Origin: Cytobacillus oceanisediminis
Lineage (GTDB): Bacteria; Bacillota; Bacilli; Bacillales; Cytobacillaceae
Direction: 5' to 3'
Assembly: GCF_022811925.1 (NCBI RefSeq)
Contig: NZ_CP065511.1
Coordinates: 4,271,501-4,335,500 of the forward strand
Length of the DNA: 64,000 bases
Positions within the stretch are counted from its first letter, which is position 1. Every line of letters starts with the position of its first letter. A model generated the notes under the pieces. The model saw only the letters and a program-made list of their open reading frames with translations, did not search any database and was not told where the DNA came from. This document shows positions 46,900 to 56,075 of this stretch, piece after piece. The position numbers and the translations under genes are program-made.

Positions 46900-47145
46900 A
46901 TGGATCGTATGTACAGAGTATTAGGCTTCTGGACGGGAATTTTCGCCGTTATGTTTTACCTTGGCGATATGTATACAACGTCCTTGATTTTCTTCGGCCA
47001 AACAGGATTTTTCCTGCTTTTAAGCTACTTAAAGCTTTCCGAACGTATGTATATTTATGTTTTTGGAGCATACTTAACCGTTTTCTTCGTAGGCTTCACT
47101 TATTGGTCAACATTTATGATGACACCTGGCGCGGGCGGCCACTAA
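46900..47145 (+). CDS. yqgY: DUF2626 membrane protein YqgY
   Basis: 81 residues, almost wholly hydrophobic, with three membrane helices (about 5-22, 27-43, 49-72) and a Gly-rich end. Good AAAGGAGG ribosome site. Family and neighbours match B. subtilis yqgY. Function unknown. Confidence 0.88.
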   Translation: MDRMYRVLGFWTGIFAVMFYLGDMYTTSLIFFGQTGFFLLLSYLKLSERMYIYVFGAYLTVFFVGFTYWSTFMMTPGAGGH

Positions 47146-47153
47146 TAGCCGAT

Positions 47154-47186
47154 ATAAAAAAGCGATGAATCCATCGCTTTTTTATT
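47154..47186. terminator. Bidirectional terminator between yqgY and the MidA-type gene
   Basis: AAAAAAGCGATG, AATC loop, CATCGCTTTTTT. Serves both converging genes. Confidence 0.9.
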
Positions 47187-47190
47187 TTTC

Positions 47191-48252
47191 TCATATTTTC
47201 TTTGCCTGAAGAACTAGATGAAAGGCTGAACTCATGCCTGAAGGCATAATCAGACTTCTGATTGCCCGGTTTCTTTTGCTGATAGGAGAAAACGGGTTAG
47301 GATCATAATGATCTTCAAGTTCCTGTAAAATGCCCGCGGACAGCAAGAATTCGTCCTGCCTCATTTTAAAATGGAAATTCAGCCCTCCCTTTTCTCCAAT
47401 GCGGATCAGGGAATCGAAGTGGATATGGCTGGTTATATCCATCTCTCCTGGGTGCTCCAGTACATTATTGATTAATGAATGCTTGTAATAACCTCTGAGA
47501 CTTCCATCCCTTCTCATCGGCTCTTGCCATTCCTCATCTGTATATCCATAATCGGCAGTCAGTACAATGCCTTTATCCAGAGCAGCAGACAAGCTCTGGA
47601 TCATCTGTTCCATTTGCAGAGGAATTTCAATTCTTTGGCCATTGCTAAGTGACAGACCGCTTTCTTCAAGAAATAAGCAAATATCTCCATTTGTTAATGG
47701 CACTGCCTTCTCTGCAAGCTCCCCTTCTTTTATGGTTACCATAATTTCATGCAATTGATCATTCTTTTTTTCAACCACATGTACGGGCAAGGCATCAAAC
47801 AGCTCATTTGAAAAAATCATGCCGCAAAATGGGGTGATTTCATTCCAGCTAACTATTTGTCTGATATGTTCAGAAAATGCAATCTGTTCCTGCTGCAGCT
47901 TCCTGTGATAGGGGCTTGTTTCAAGAATGCAGTAATGAATCTCTTCATCAGCAATAAGATTCCATTCATCAATGAAAGCTCTGGCGAAACGCCCATTTCC
48001 GCCCCCTATTTCGCAGACCTGCAAAGGCAGCTTATACTCCTTTGCCTTCTGAAAAAACCACTTTGAAATGGTCCTTCCATATATATCAGAAATGTTGCTG
48101 CTTGTTATAAAATCTCCTCCTGGCCCAATTTTTGGCGTATTTTTCATATAATAACCATATTCGGAATGATACAGAGCCTGCTGGATATATTCAGCATAGC
48201 TGATCATTTGTTGAGGAGTATTTTTTATAAAATTCATTAAAAAATTCCGCAT
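47191..48252 (-). CDS. MidA/NDUFAF7-like SAM-dependent methyltransferase
   Basis: 353 residues of the DUF185 family. SAM motif VCEIGGGNGRFARAF (about 89-103), family marks YGYYMKNTPKIGPGGDFITSS near the N terminus and IFSNELFDALPVHVV. The mitochondrial relative methylates an arginine of complex I; the bacterial substrate is unknown. Start at 48252 after AAAAGGGAG. Confidence 0.88.
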   Translation of the reverse strand: MRNFLMNFIKNTPQQMISYAEYIQQALYHSEYGYYMKNTPKIGPGGDFITSSNISDIYGRTISKWFFQKAKEYKLPLQVCEIGGGNGRFARAFIDEWNLIADEEIHYCILETSPYHRKLQQEQIAFSEHIRQIVSWNEITPFCGMIFSNELFDALPVHVVEKKNDQLHEIMVTIKEGELAEKAVPLTNGDICLFLEESGLSLSNGQRIEIPLQMEQMIQSLSAALDKGIVLTADYGYTDEEWQEPMRRDGSLRGYYKHSLINNVLEHPGEMDITSHIHFDSLIRIGEKGGLNFHFKMRQDEFLLSAGILQELEDHYDPNPFSPISKRNRAIRSLIMPSGMSSAFHLVLQAKKI

Positions 48253-48409
48253 AAGAACTCCCTTTTATAAAAAATTCTAGCTTATTGGAAACAGCCAATT
48301 CTATTGTTTTGATCACTGTTTTCACTATTGACATAGTGTTTTCTCTGTTATATTGTTAATGTAGTAGCTTAACTATATCCCCTCCCATTTTTATATGAAT
48401 AAAACATCC

Positions 48410-48450
48410 CCCAGAAAAGCCCTTCTCATTGGAGAAGGGCTTTTCTATTT
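48410..48450 (-). terminator. Terminator after yqgX
   Basis: Minus strand: AGAAAAGCCCTTCTC, CAAT loop, GAGAAGGGCTTTTCT: fifteen-pair stem, five bases beyond the stop. Confidence 0.85.
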
Positions 48451-48455
48451 TACAT

Positions 48456-49091
48456 TCAGAACCCATTCAGGAATGGATTTGAATCCATTTCCTGTCCAAT
48501 TGTCGTAACCGGTCCATGTCCAGGCAGTACTTCTGTTTCTTCAGGCAATGTTAAAAGCTTATTATGTATACTTTTAAGAAGCTGCTGATGATTGCCGCCC
48601 GGCAGGTCTGTGCGTCCAATGCTCCCGCTGAATAATGCATCACCGGCAACCACGAGATCAGCATCTTTAAAATAAAGAGAAATACTGCCGGGAGAATGGC
48701 CTGGCGTCTCTAGAATTTTCAAGTTAAATTCACCTATGCTCAACTCTTGTTCCCCTGTTATAATATGGTCGGCTACCCTTGCTTTTATCAGCTTGCCTAT
48801 TTTAAAAAGGTGAGAACCATTTAAGGCTGGATCTGGAAGCCACGCTGCTTCTTTTTCATGTATGTATACAGGAATAGAAAATGCATCTCGTATTTCGTCT
48901 ACAGCGCCAATATGATCAAAGTGGGCATGAGTAAGAATTACAGCTAAAGGATTTAGCCCTTTTTGTTCAATAATACCGCTTAGTTTTCCGCTTTCTTCAC
49001 CCGGATCGAAGATTAAACAATCTTTATTTTCATTCGAAAGAACATAACAGTTTGTTTGCAATGGGCCAAGAGGGATCTGATTCCATTCCAT
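48456..49091 (-). CDS. yqgX: MBL-fold metallohydrolase YqgX (glyoxalase II-like)
   Basis: 211 residues with the dinuclear metal motif THAHFDHIGAVDE (about 54-66), the next ligands in ETPGHSPGSI and GDALFSG, and LPGHGPVTT. These match the hydroxyacylglutathione-hydrolase-like branch; in bacilli the thiol cofactor would be bacillithiol. Substrate not proven. Confidence 0.92.
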   Translation of the reverse strand: MEWNQIPLGPLQTNCYVLSNENKDCLIFDPGEESGKLSGIIEQKGLNPLAVILTHAHFDHIGAVDEIRDAFSIPVYIHEKEAAWLPDPALNGSHLFKIGKLIKARVADHIITGEQELSIGEFNLKILETPGHSPGSISLYFKDADLVVAGDALFSGSIGRTDLPGGNHQQLLKSIHNKLLTLPEETEVLPGHGPVTTIGQEMDSNPFLNGF

Positions 49092-49179
49092 TGCTTACAC
49101 CTCCCAGTGTTGGATTAATTGTTTATTATTTTACACTATATCAGAATGGAATGCCTTAAATCTGCAAAAGGAGAATAAG

Positions 49180-49659
49180 ATGAAAATCCTATATGGCGTT
49201 GAAGCCAGCTATATTATTCAAGATGTGCCCGAATTCATGGATCTAATAAAAAAAGAGACTGAACTGTTCGATTTTCAGCAGAGCACTTTTCTGTTTGAGC
49301 AGATGGCTCATGCAGAATTTACAAGAAGTGTACTTGCCGAAGCCGGGCTTTTCGAAGAATTTTTTAATCTCTGTTACATAAAATCTGGTGTAAAGGGAGA
49401 AACTTTTAATGACTTTGCCATAGAAACAGACAGCGGATTCTGCTTGTTCACTGAGCTCCTTAGTGCCTTTACTATAACCGGGGGCAGTGCGGAAGATATC
49501 CGGATGGCTGTCTTTCAATTTCAGGAACATTTAGTCTTTACGGCAAAAGAAGAAGAAGTGCCATTGGTTTATTTTTCAGAACTTCACTTAAAGGATTTAA
49601 TAATCGGCATTGCTGAAGCATATGACATACAAGTGTCATTTTTAGACCTCGACAAATAG
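49180..49659 (+). CDS. Uncharacterised acidic protein (159 residues)
   Basis: Good AAAGGAG ribosome site. The protein is soluble and acidic with two Cys (in NLCYIK and GFCLFTE), predicted alpha/beta, and ends in a conserved-looking DIQVSFLDLD. I recognise no family. Codon use resembles neighbours. It lies between yqgX and yqgW, where B. subtilis has no gene I know of. Confidence 0.75.
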   Translation: MKILYGVEASYIIQDVPEFMDLIKKETELFDFQQSTFLFEQMAHAEFTRSVLAEAGLFEEFFNLCYIKSGVKGETFNDFAIETDSGFCLFTELLSAFTITGGSAEDIRMAVFQFQEHLVFTAKEEEVPLVYFSELHLKDLIIGIAEAYDIQVSFLDLDK

Positions 49660-49784
49660 AAGAAAAAAATATAAAATAAAGGACGAATGTATATACTTGG
49701 GTTTTACATAATGGGTATATAACCTGAAGAATGATTTTGATATGGCTTTTGCCTGCTGATCACGAAATAAAGGGGGCTGTTTTA

Positions 49785-49958
49785 ATGGGACTACCAATCA
49801 TTTTTGCATTAGTCGCAGTTCTTGCAGCTTTTGGTGCGTTTAGCGCACTGAAAAACAAGAACTTCCTTGGCTTGGTTTTTGCTGTAGGAACACTTGCCGT
49901 TTTCGGATGGTTCTCTGTAATGACCATAATTAACAGTGGATATCCTGCTGTTCACTAA
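49785..49958 (+). CDS. yqgW: DUF2759 membrane protein YqgW
   Basis: 57 residues, two membrane helices (about 4-20 and 28-48) joined by ALKNKN. ATG at 49785 behind AAAGGGGG; the open frame reaches further up but without a ribosome site. Position and size match B. subtilis yqgW. Function unknown. Confidence 0.85.
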   Translation: MGLPIIFALVAVLAAFGAFSALKNKNFLGLVFAVGTLAVFGWFSVMTIINSGYPAVH

Positions 49959-49973
49959 GCTTGACTCTTAAAG

Positions 49974-50014
49974 AAATAAAAGGGCTTCCCTCAATGGGCA
50001 GCCCTTTTATTTTT
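49974..50014. terminator. Bidirectional terminator between yqgW and yqgV
   Basis: AATAAAAGGGCT pairs with AGCCCTTTTATT. It overlaps the yqgV stop by two bases. Confidence 0.88.
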
Positions 50015-50327
50015 AGCCATTGAACTGACTTTCAACCCTTCGGACCTTTTCCTCCATTTTCCTTTTAACATCACGTCTGTCATCAATGCGGATATTGGTC
50101 GCCACCCTCATTAGGCCTTTTTCAAAAGGGACTTCATGCATTGCCTGGATGACCTCAAACAAATCAGTAAGTTCCCCTTCAATAATGGTATTCATGGGTG
50201 TCAGCTGAAATCGGATTTTGCCGCTTTCTTGATATTTTTTTAATACACGCTGAATGTCTGCCACATAACTGCTGACACTTGGTGTTTCCGTTCCAATTGG
50301 AATAACAGTAACGTCTGCAATAGCCAT
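50013..50327 (-). CDS. yqgV: MTH1187-family thiamine-binding protein YqgV
   Basis: 104 residues of the ferredoxin-like MTH1187/YkoF fold: MAIADVTVIPIGTETPSVSSYVADIQRVL at the N terminus and LTPMNTIIEGELTDLFEVIQAMHEV. Family members bind thiamine or hydroxymethylpyrimidine. Sixteen bases after yqgU. Confidence 0.9.
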   Translation of the reverse strand: MAIADVTVIPIGTETPSVSSYVADIQRVLKKYQESGKIRFQLTPMNTIIEGELTDLFEVIQAMHEVPFEKGLMRVATNIRIDDRRDVKRKMEEKVRRVESQFNG

Positions 50328-50343
50328 ATCTTTCCCCCTCTAT

Positions 50344-51507
50344 CTAACTTGATTTATCGTTATGTTCTACTAACCGAAAGACTTCTCTTCTGTCAGGCAT
50401 TATTAATTCTTCGAGATAAAAACCCGCTAAACAGGCTGTCCCATTGGGCGAGCAGCTGAGCGGCGCATTTTCCATATCTTCCAGAAGCACTTCCTTATCT
50501 CCTGTTTCACTGTCAACGGATATAAGCTGAAATCCTCCTGCATACATATCACTTTCAGCGCTATATAAGGGCTGAAAAGTTATGATTCCCTGAGGAGTCC
50601 AGTCATAGTACGGTACCAGCCAATCCGAAAACCTTGTCAAATGTGGTACTGAGATTGAAGATAACTTCCTGAAATCATTATCCATAAAAGTATACATAGC
50701 CTGGTCTGACTGATCTGCCGGCACAGTGATGGTCATTAGCCTGTCTTTGGCAGCATCGAATTGAAAAATGTCTGCCTCAACCTGGGTTTCATTATTTCCA
50801 TCAATAGATTGTTTAATTAGCGGTGCAAAAAGTGACGGGTTTTCATTGTCCCAATCAAGGAAGAAAAGATGATTTGAATCCCCCCATTTGGCAAAAGGCT
50901 CCCTTAGGTTTAATTCTTCTGATGTACCTTTTGCAATGTCGATATGGTAGGAAGTAAAATCCCAGTCTTCAGTAAATGAAGCAATTAATAATGATTCTTC
51001 ATGATAAGGGTTCCACTCAACAGCAAAGTCAAAGCCTGAAATATTTTTCTCCCAAACAACTTTCCCATTTGCTTTTATAACGGTTAAAGCTCCTTCATAA
51101 GTTCCTGGTGACGTTCGAATCAGAATGTATTTGCCAGCTGGGCTGACCGTTACGGACGCAATCGGATGTGAACTTTCATAGAGAAGATTTTGATCGCCTG
51201 AAAACAGGTTATAAGAAAAAACCCTGGAATCTGATCCTTCATTTACAGTGTAAACAATTTTATCATCGCTGAGCCAGCCATTTGCTCCCTGAAATTCCCC
51301 TTCTTTAATCCGGATAGGCTTAACGCTCTTATTTTCAGCATTATCAGTTGGTGCGGAAGGTTCAGAGGTTTCTGTTTCTTGATTCTTTTTCTGCTGAATC
51401 TCAGCGTTTTCCGGCTGTTCACAGCCGGTTATTAAAAATAGTGAAACTATCAGAATAAAAAATAAAAAAAGAAACTTCCCTTGATATGTAGATTGAGTGT
51501 TCAACAA
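50344..51507 (-). CDS. yqgU: YqgU-like lipoprotein
   Basis: 387 residues from a TTG at 51507 that follows AAAGGAGG by about seven bases. The N terminus is a lipoprotein signal with lipobox LITGC, then an acidic low-complexity linker. A beta-rich body follows, with repeated strand-turn units (GWLSDDKIVYTVNEG, VSPAGKYILIRTSP) like a beta-propeller. Anchored outside the membrane. Binding partner unknown. Confidence 0.85.
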   Translation of the reverse strand: MLNTQSTYQGKFLFLFFILIVSLFLITGCEQPENAEIQQKKNQETETSEPSAPTDNAENKSVKPIRIKEGEFQGANGWLSDDKIVYTVNEGSDSRVFSYNLFSGDQNLLYESSHPIASVTVSPAGKYILIRTSPGTYEGALTVIKANGKVVWEKNISGFDFAVEWNPYHEESLLIASFTEDWDFTSYHIDIAKGTSEELNLREPFAKWGDSNHLFFLDWDNENPSLFAPLIKQSIDGNNETQVEADIFQFDAAKDRLMTITVPADQSDQAMYTFMDNDFRKLSSISVPHLTRFSDWLVPYYDWTPQGIITFQPLYSAESDMYAGGFQLISVDSETGDKEVLLEDMENAPLSCSPNGTACLAGFYLEELIMPDRREVFRLVEHNDKSS

Positions 51508-51591
51508 ATCCGCACCTCCTTTTCTCCCTAAATATAAGTACGTAAACAGCATGAAAATGTTTCAAAAATAATAGAATTAATGAGTTTAATA

Positions 51592-51632
51592 GGAAAAAGC
51601 CGTTTTTCCGTCTTCGATTTGGAAAAGCGGCT
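51592..51632 (-). terminator. Terminator after yqgT
   Basis: Minus strand: AGCCGCTTTTCC, loop, GGAAAAACGGCT then TTTTCC. Found 102 bases beyond the yqgT stop. Confidence 0.75.
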
Positions 51633-51733
51633 GGCTACCATTGAACTATTGGCTTTGTGAAGTTAGTATGATAGTTATTTTAATGTCTGTTTGATTAAAA
51701 TACAATACAGAAACATTTTCAAGGTTAATTTTT

Positions 51734-52921
51734 TCACATATAAAGCGATGCAAGAAAAATGCCCAGCACTTCTTCATAAATATCATCATATTGTGACAGG
51801 GGCAGCGGATTGATGCCTCTTCCAAGTTCAATTGTGAATCCCGGTCTCCGGAACTCCTGTATGAACCAATCCTTATAACCCGCAAAACTATCAATGTATT
51901 GGACTGCCTTATACCCGCTGACACGTTCGAACTCAAACGCGAGTACCTGTGATTCCGGCGGCTCCAATCCCTCGTATCCCCAATAAAATTCTGCTCCTTG
52001 TGTATGAAAGGCAAGCATCCGGTCGAATTGATTTTCTCTTGCCAGTTCCGCCATTGCTATGGCTTCTGGTTCCGTTAACGGGGCTTCCCCAAGATAATCT
52101 CTTGGTGCCGGAGCATTTTGTTCAGTTCTCTGCTTCTCAAAATCCCATTTGGCAGGATACTGATTATTTAAATCAACACCCCTAATATTGGCCTTCCAGC
52201 CTGTGAAATCAGTGCTTCCCCTATTTATGGCAATTACTTCTTCCCTGAGTTCTGGTGGTGGCCCATTTAAGACGAGATCTACTCCATCAGGGTTCACCAT
52301 TGGAACTATGGAAAGGTCAACGGAATTATATAAAGGCATTGTTGAAATCCCTCTTATCGGCCGGACATTTGTTATGGATAAGATAAAGCTGTTCAGCAAA
52401 GCCATTAATATAGGGGTTGTAATCCATTCGTTTGCATGAAAAGATGCATTAATTTGCACTTTCTTATTCCCTTTTCCCAGACGTATCTCCTGAATTGGCT
52501 TCCCAAGGACACTTCGGCCAATTGTATTTACCTTTATAAACGGATAAATATCTGACAGCATGGAAATATCAGCTGTTAAAGCTTTATAGTCATAATTTCT
52601 CCTGCCTGATACAATTGGAGATATTACCCGCCTTGGCAGCTTTATGGCTACACCAGGGGCCAGACTGTTGGGATTAAGGGATTGATTAACCAGGAGAAGA
52701 GCATCTACAGAAAGGTTTCGGGAAGAACTCAGTTTCCAAAAGGTGTCTCCTGGTCTAACCGTATAATTTTGCAATGTAAAGCCGGGAATATTAATTTCCT
52801 GGCCTATCTGAAGCGATGCAGGATTAACGCCGGGATTGGAATCAGCAATGAGATTGACTGGCACCATAAAGAGCTGACTGTAATACCATAAGGAGTCTCC
52901 GGACCGGACTTTGACTTTCAT
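51734..52921 (-). CDS. yqgT: Gamma-D-glutamyl-diamino acid endopeptidase (M14, LysM) YqgT
   Basis: Cell-wall peptide hydrolase. Two LysM peptidoglycan-binding repeats at residues about 1-47 and 51-96 are followed by a zinc carboxypeptidase domain. Zinc and catalytic motifs: FHANEW (His and Glu ligands), NRGSTDF...GVDLNNQYP, LAFHTQGAE (third ligand) and the catalytic Glu in TIELGRG. 395 residues from 52921 after GGGGGAT. No signal peptide, so it may act on imported or spore wall peptides, as in the EntA/YqgT group. Confidence 0.93.
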   Translation of the reverse strand: MKVKVRSGDSLWYYSQLFMVPVNLIADSNPGVNPASLQIGQEINIPGFTLQNYTVRPGDTFWKLSSSRNLSVDALLLVNQSLNPNSLAPGVAIKLPRRVISPIVSGRRNYDYKALTADISMLSDIYPFIKVNTIGRSVLGKPIQEIRLGKGNKKVQINASFHANEWITTPILMALLNSFILSITNVRPIRGISTMPLYNSVDLSIVPMVNPDGVDLVLNGPPPELREEVIAINRGSTDFTGWKANIRGVDLNNQYPAKWDFEKQRTEQNAPAPRDYLGEAPLTEPEAIAMAELARENQFDRMLAFHTQGAEFYWGYEGLEPPESQVLAFEFERVSGYKAVQYIDSFAGYKDWFIQEFRRPGFTIELGRGINPLPLSQYDDIYEEVLGIFLASLYM

Positions 52922-53056
52922 CTTTATCCCCCTTTCCATCATTTCAATTTTATGAAAAAAAGAAAAAAAGATGACTGTTTAACAGTGTAAATATATGAAT
53001 TGCTGATATGAAAAAGGATTCCGCAGTGTCAAAAGACTCTCACTGTTTTTGAGCAA

Positions 53057-53092
53057 AGAAAAAGCACCTGCACACAATCAGGCACTTTTTTT
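53057..53092 (-). terminator. Terminator after yqgQ-glcK
   Basis: Minus strand: AAAGTGCCTG, loop, CAGGTGCTTT then TTC. Five bases beyond the glcK stop. Confidence 0.85.
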
Positions 53093-53096
53093 CAAT

Positions 53097-54059
53097 TTAT
53101 TTATTTTTAGCAAGCCAGGCTGCTCCAATTACGCCGGCATCATTGCCCAAAGTCGCAATATCAATGACTGTGGATTCCTTCACTCCTGGAAACGCAAATT
53201 TAACGAAGTTTTCAATAACAGGCTTCAACAGGACATCCCCTGCTTTAGATACTCCTCCGCCTAATACTATTTTTTCCGGATTTAAGGTATTTGCAATATT
53301 TGCCAATGCCAGTCCAAGGTGCATAGCTGTTTCATTGACTACCAGAAGAGATGCTTCATCCCCATTCCTTGCTGAATCGAAAACATCTTTTGCGGTGATA
53401 AACCCATTTTCCTTATACAAATTGGAAAGAACCCCTTCTCCACCCGATTTTAGGTTTTCAAGAGCCTGCCGGACAATGCCTGTAGCTGATGCTATTGTTT
53501 CAAGGCAGCCCGTTTTTCCGCAATTGCACTGCGCTCCTCCAAAAGGAACGGAAGTAATGTGGCCAATTTCACCTGCAGCTCCGCTGACTCCCTGCACAAT
53601 ATCTCCGTTTGCAATTACCCCGCCGCCGACACCTGTGCCAAGTGTGACACATACAAGATCTTTAGCGCCATTTCCGGCTCCCTTCCACATTTCTCCTAGA
53701 GCAGCGCAGTTAGCATCATTATCAATGATGACTGGAAGCGATGTTTCCACTTCAAGCATATCCTTCAGCGGGTAATTATCTTTCCAGCCTAAATTAACAG
53801 TGTTATAAACAACACCTGTTGCCAGATTTACAGGACCTGGGGCCCCCATGCCAATGCCGATGACTTTGTCCTTGCTTAAATCCAGTTCCTCCAATTTATG
53901 ATCGATGGCTTTAGCTATATTTATCGTAATATTTTTTCCTTCTTCACTATTGTCAGTGGGAATTTCCCATTTATGAATTATTTCCCCATAGTAGTTGATA
54001 AAAGCAAGTTTTGTAGTTGTTCCGCCTAAATCTACCCCAACCAGCCATTTTTCTGCCAA
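53097..54059 (-). CDS. glcK: ROK-family glucokinase
   Basis: Phosphorylates glucose with ATP. 320 residues: phosphate loop [11 protein letters not shown] (about 10-20), sugar-binding [14 protein letters not shown] zinc site [10 protein letters not shown] (about 178-187) and the C-terminal [11 protein letters not shown] start after AAAAGGTGATGGAG. Twenty bases after yqgQ, so co-transcribed as in B. subtilis. Confidence 0.96.
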   Translation of the reverse strand: MAEKWLVGVDLGGTTTKLAFINYYGEIIHKWEIPTDNSEEGKNITINIAKAIDHKLEELDLSKDKVIGIGMGAPGPVNLATGVVYNTVNLGWKDNYPLKDMLEVETSLPVIIDNDANCAALGEMWKGAGNGAKDLVCVTLGTGVGGGVIANGDIVQGVSGAAGEIGHITSVPFGGAQCNCGKTGCLETIASATGIVRQALENLKSGGEGVLSNLYKENGFITAKDVFDSARNGDEASLLVVNETAMHLGLALANIANTLNPEKIVLGGGVSKAGDVLLKPVIENFVKFAFPGVKESTVIDIATLGNDAGVIGAAWLAKNK

Positions 54060-54078
54060 ACTCCATCACCTTTTCTGT

Positions 54079-54279
54079 CTATTTTTTCTCTTTAAGATTC
54101 TGAATTTCAGTCCGTAAAACCAAGATGCTGCTCTGGTAATCTTTCACATCAATAAGCTGAGAATCATATAGCTCTTTTAATTCGGCAGCCATAAGCTCCA
54201 AATCAGCTTCACGATCCCCTATGTAGATTATTGTCCCATATTTCTTCAGGAATTGCTGTATATCATAAATGGTTTTCAT
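54079..54279 (-). CDS. yqgQ: YqgQ family small protein
   Basis: 66 residues forming a helical hairpin, start MKTIYDIQQFLKKYGTIIYIGDREADLELMA. The family structure is a small three-helix bundle thought to bind single-stranded nucleic acid. Directly before glcK, as in B. subtilis. Confidence 0.92.
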   Translation of the reverse strand: MKTIYDIQQFLKKYGTIIYIGDREADLELMAAELKELYDSQLIDVKDYQSSILVLRTEIQNLKEKK

Positions 54280-54391
54280 TCTGTACCTCTGCCTTATCGA
54301 TAAGTTTATACCACAATAAAGTATAATCTAAATTTTCATCCTTCTCAAGATGGACAAGCACCCAGAAATAAATAAGATTCCTGGAATTATG

Positions 54392-54436
54392 TAAAAAATC
54401 CCTTCCTGGCTCAGCAGCCTTGAAGGGATTTTTTTA
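54392..54436 (-). terminator. Terminator after the SpoVAF-type gene
   Basis: Minus strand: AAAATCCCTTC...GGCTG, short loop, paired arm GAAGGGATTTT, with T runs. Long stem, just after the stop. Confidence 0.85.
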
Positions 54437-54439
54437 GGT

Positions 54440-55927
54440 TTAGCGGTCTGGATCTTTTGGATGCAGGAAACGCGGCCGCCTGTTCTTCAATGGTATTGGT
54501 GATCTGAGCAATACATCTCTGAATGCTCTCAGATTGAAAGGGATGAACGGCCACAAGTATGGCACTCCAAAAGACTTCAGTCTAGCAAGCATGATTATCA
54601 GCAGCATGATGCCAACTACATATCCATAAGTATCGAAAATACTTGTTGCAATCAGCAGGGCGATTCTTATCAGCCTGTTAGCCAGGCTCATTTCATAGCT
54701 TGGTGTTGAAAATGTTCCAATTGCTGCTATTGCTAAATAAAGAATTACTTCATTAATGAGCAATCCAACTTCAACAGCTACCTGGCCAATCATCAGGGCC
54801 GCCACCAGTCCTAGTGCAGTGGCCAGCGCGGATGGAGTATGGATCGCAGCCATCCTCAGCATATCCAGACCGAGCTCTATCATAAGGAACTGAATTATTA
54901 ATGGCAGCTGTCCTGTATCATTTGGCCCGATATATGATAATGCATCAGGCAGCAGCTGTGGCTCTATTGCAAATAAGTACCATAAAGGCAAAAGAAAAAT
55001 GGAAGCCCATACAGCCAAAAAGCGGACAAATCGCAAATACGCACCTACAAGAGGCTTATTCCGGTATTCCTCAGCATGCTGCAGGTGATGCCAGAAGGTT
55101 GTCGGTGTTATGATCACACTGGGGGAACCATCGACGATGATGCAGACATGCCCTTCATAAAGATGAGTTGCTGCTGTATCAGGCCTTTCGGTATATCTTA
55201 CCATTGGATATGGATTCCAATGCCGGCCAGAAATGAATTCCTCTATTGATTTTTCGGCCATTGGCAATCCATCAGTGTCAATCTTAGAAATTGAATCCTT
55301 TATTTTTTTGACCATTTCAGGATCTGCAATGTCTTCAATATAACTGACAACAATATCTGTTTTAGACCGTCTTCCCACTTGCATATATTCCATGCGAAGT
55401 GTCCGGTCTCTAATTCTTCTCCTCGTTAAAGCAGTATTAAAAACGAGTGTTTCTACAAACCCATCCCTTGAACCGCGGACAACACGTTCGATATCAGGCT
55501 CCTGTGGGCCTCTTACAGGATATGTACGGGCATCAATGAGAATCACTTCATCGATACCATCCACGACTAATGCAGTCGGACCAGCCAGCACCATATCCAC
55601 AACTTTATCCAGATCATCAGTGGTTTCAACCTCTACGTATGGTATATACGTTTTTATTAACCGGGAAAGTGCATCCCCTTCCAGCTGGCCTGCATCCAAT
55701 CCAGCAAGCATTTTCATCAGGTAGTGCAATATATCGTCTTTTACAAAGCCATCTACAAGATATAGAGCCATTTCCCTTTCTGCATATTCAACATCCAGCT
55801 GAATCACATCAAAGCTTTTTTCAACTCCAAGTGCATCTTTAAGATATTCTATATTTTCTTTTAGCGAAACCTTTACAGGCTCTTTTCTGACTTTCTCCAA
55901 AATCCCCACCTCAGCATTCTGTTCCAT
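54440..55927 (-). CDS. spoVAF: SpoVAF-type GerA-family spore membrane protein
   Basis: 495 residues with the GerA layout: a cytoplasmic domain of about 300 residues, then four to five membrane helices (about 315-470) and a basic tail. Marks are VVDGIDEVILIDARTYPVRGPQEPD, RVVRGSRDGFVETLVFNTALTRRRIRD and PTTFWHHLQHAEEYR, the last recalling SpoVAF rather than GerAA/GerBA. SpoVAF forms an ion channel with FigP (YqhR) in B. subtilis. There spoVAF sits in the spoVA operon; here it stands alone between yqgQ and gluP, so it may be the only copy or a paralogue. Confidence 0.82.
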   Translation of the reverse strand: MEQNAEVGILEKVRKEPVKVSLKENIEYLKDALGVEKSFDVIQLDVEYAEREMALYLVDGFVKDDILHYLMKMLAGLDAGQLEGDALSRLIKTYIPYVEVETTDDLDKVVDMVLAGPTALVVDGIDEVILIDARTYPVRGPQEPDIERVVRGSRDGFVETLVFNTALTRRRIRDRTLRMEYMQVGRRSKTDIVVSYIEDIADPEMVKKIKDSISKIDTDGLPMAEKSIEEFISGRHWNPYPMVRYTERPDTAATHLYEGHVCIIVDGSPSVIITPTTFWHHLQHAEEYRNKPLVGAYLRFVRFLAVWASIFLLPLWYLFAIEPQLLPDALSYIGPNDTGQLPLIIQFLMIELGLDMLRMAAIHTPSALATALGLVAALMIGQVAVEVGLLINEVILYLAIAAIGTFSTPSYEMSLANRLIRIALLIATSIFDTYGYVVGIMLLIIMLARLKSFGVPYLWPFIPFNLRAFRDVLLRSPIPLKNRRPRFLHPKDPDR

Positions 55928-55963
55928 TCTTTTCCTTGCATACTATTCAACATCATAGACATG

Positions 55964-55998
55964 CAAAAAAAAAATCATACCAATGATTGGCATGATTC
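55964..55998 (-). terminator. Terminator after gluP
   Basis: Minus strand: AATCATGCC, AATCATT loop, GGTATGATT then a ten-base T run. Confidence 0.85.
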
Positions 55999-56075
55999 AA
56001 TGAAAATTCACCGGAAATGAAGATTTTATTTCCCAGGAAGTAAGCTGAAAATTCAGTATAATATCAGCTGTCTGT

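Noticed and set aside
53143..53775. 210-codon plus-strand open frame inside glcK
   Set aside because: Antisense shadow; Ser/Pro/Thr-rich composition follows from the glcK coding frame.
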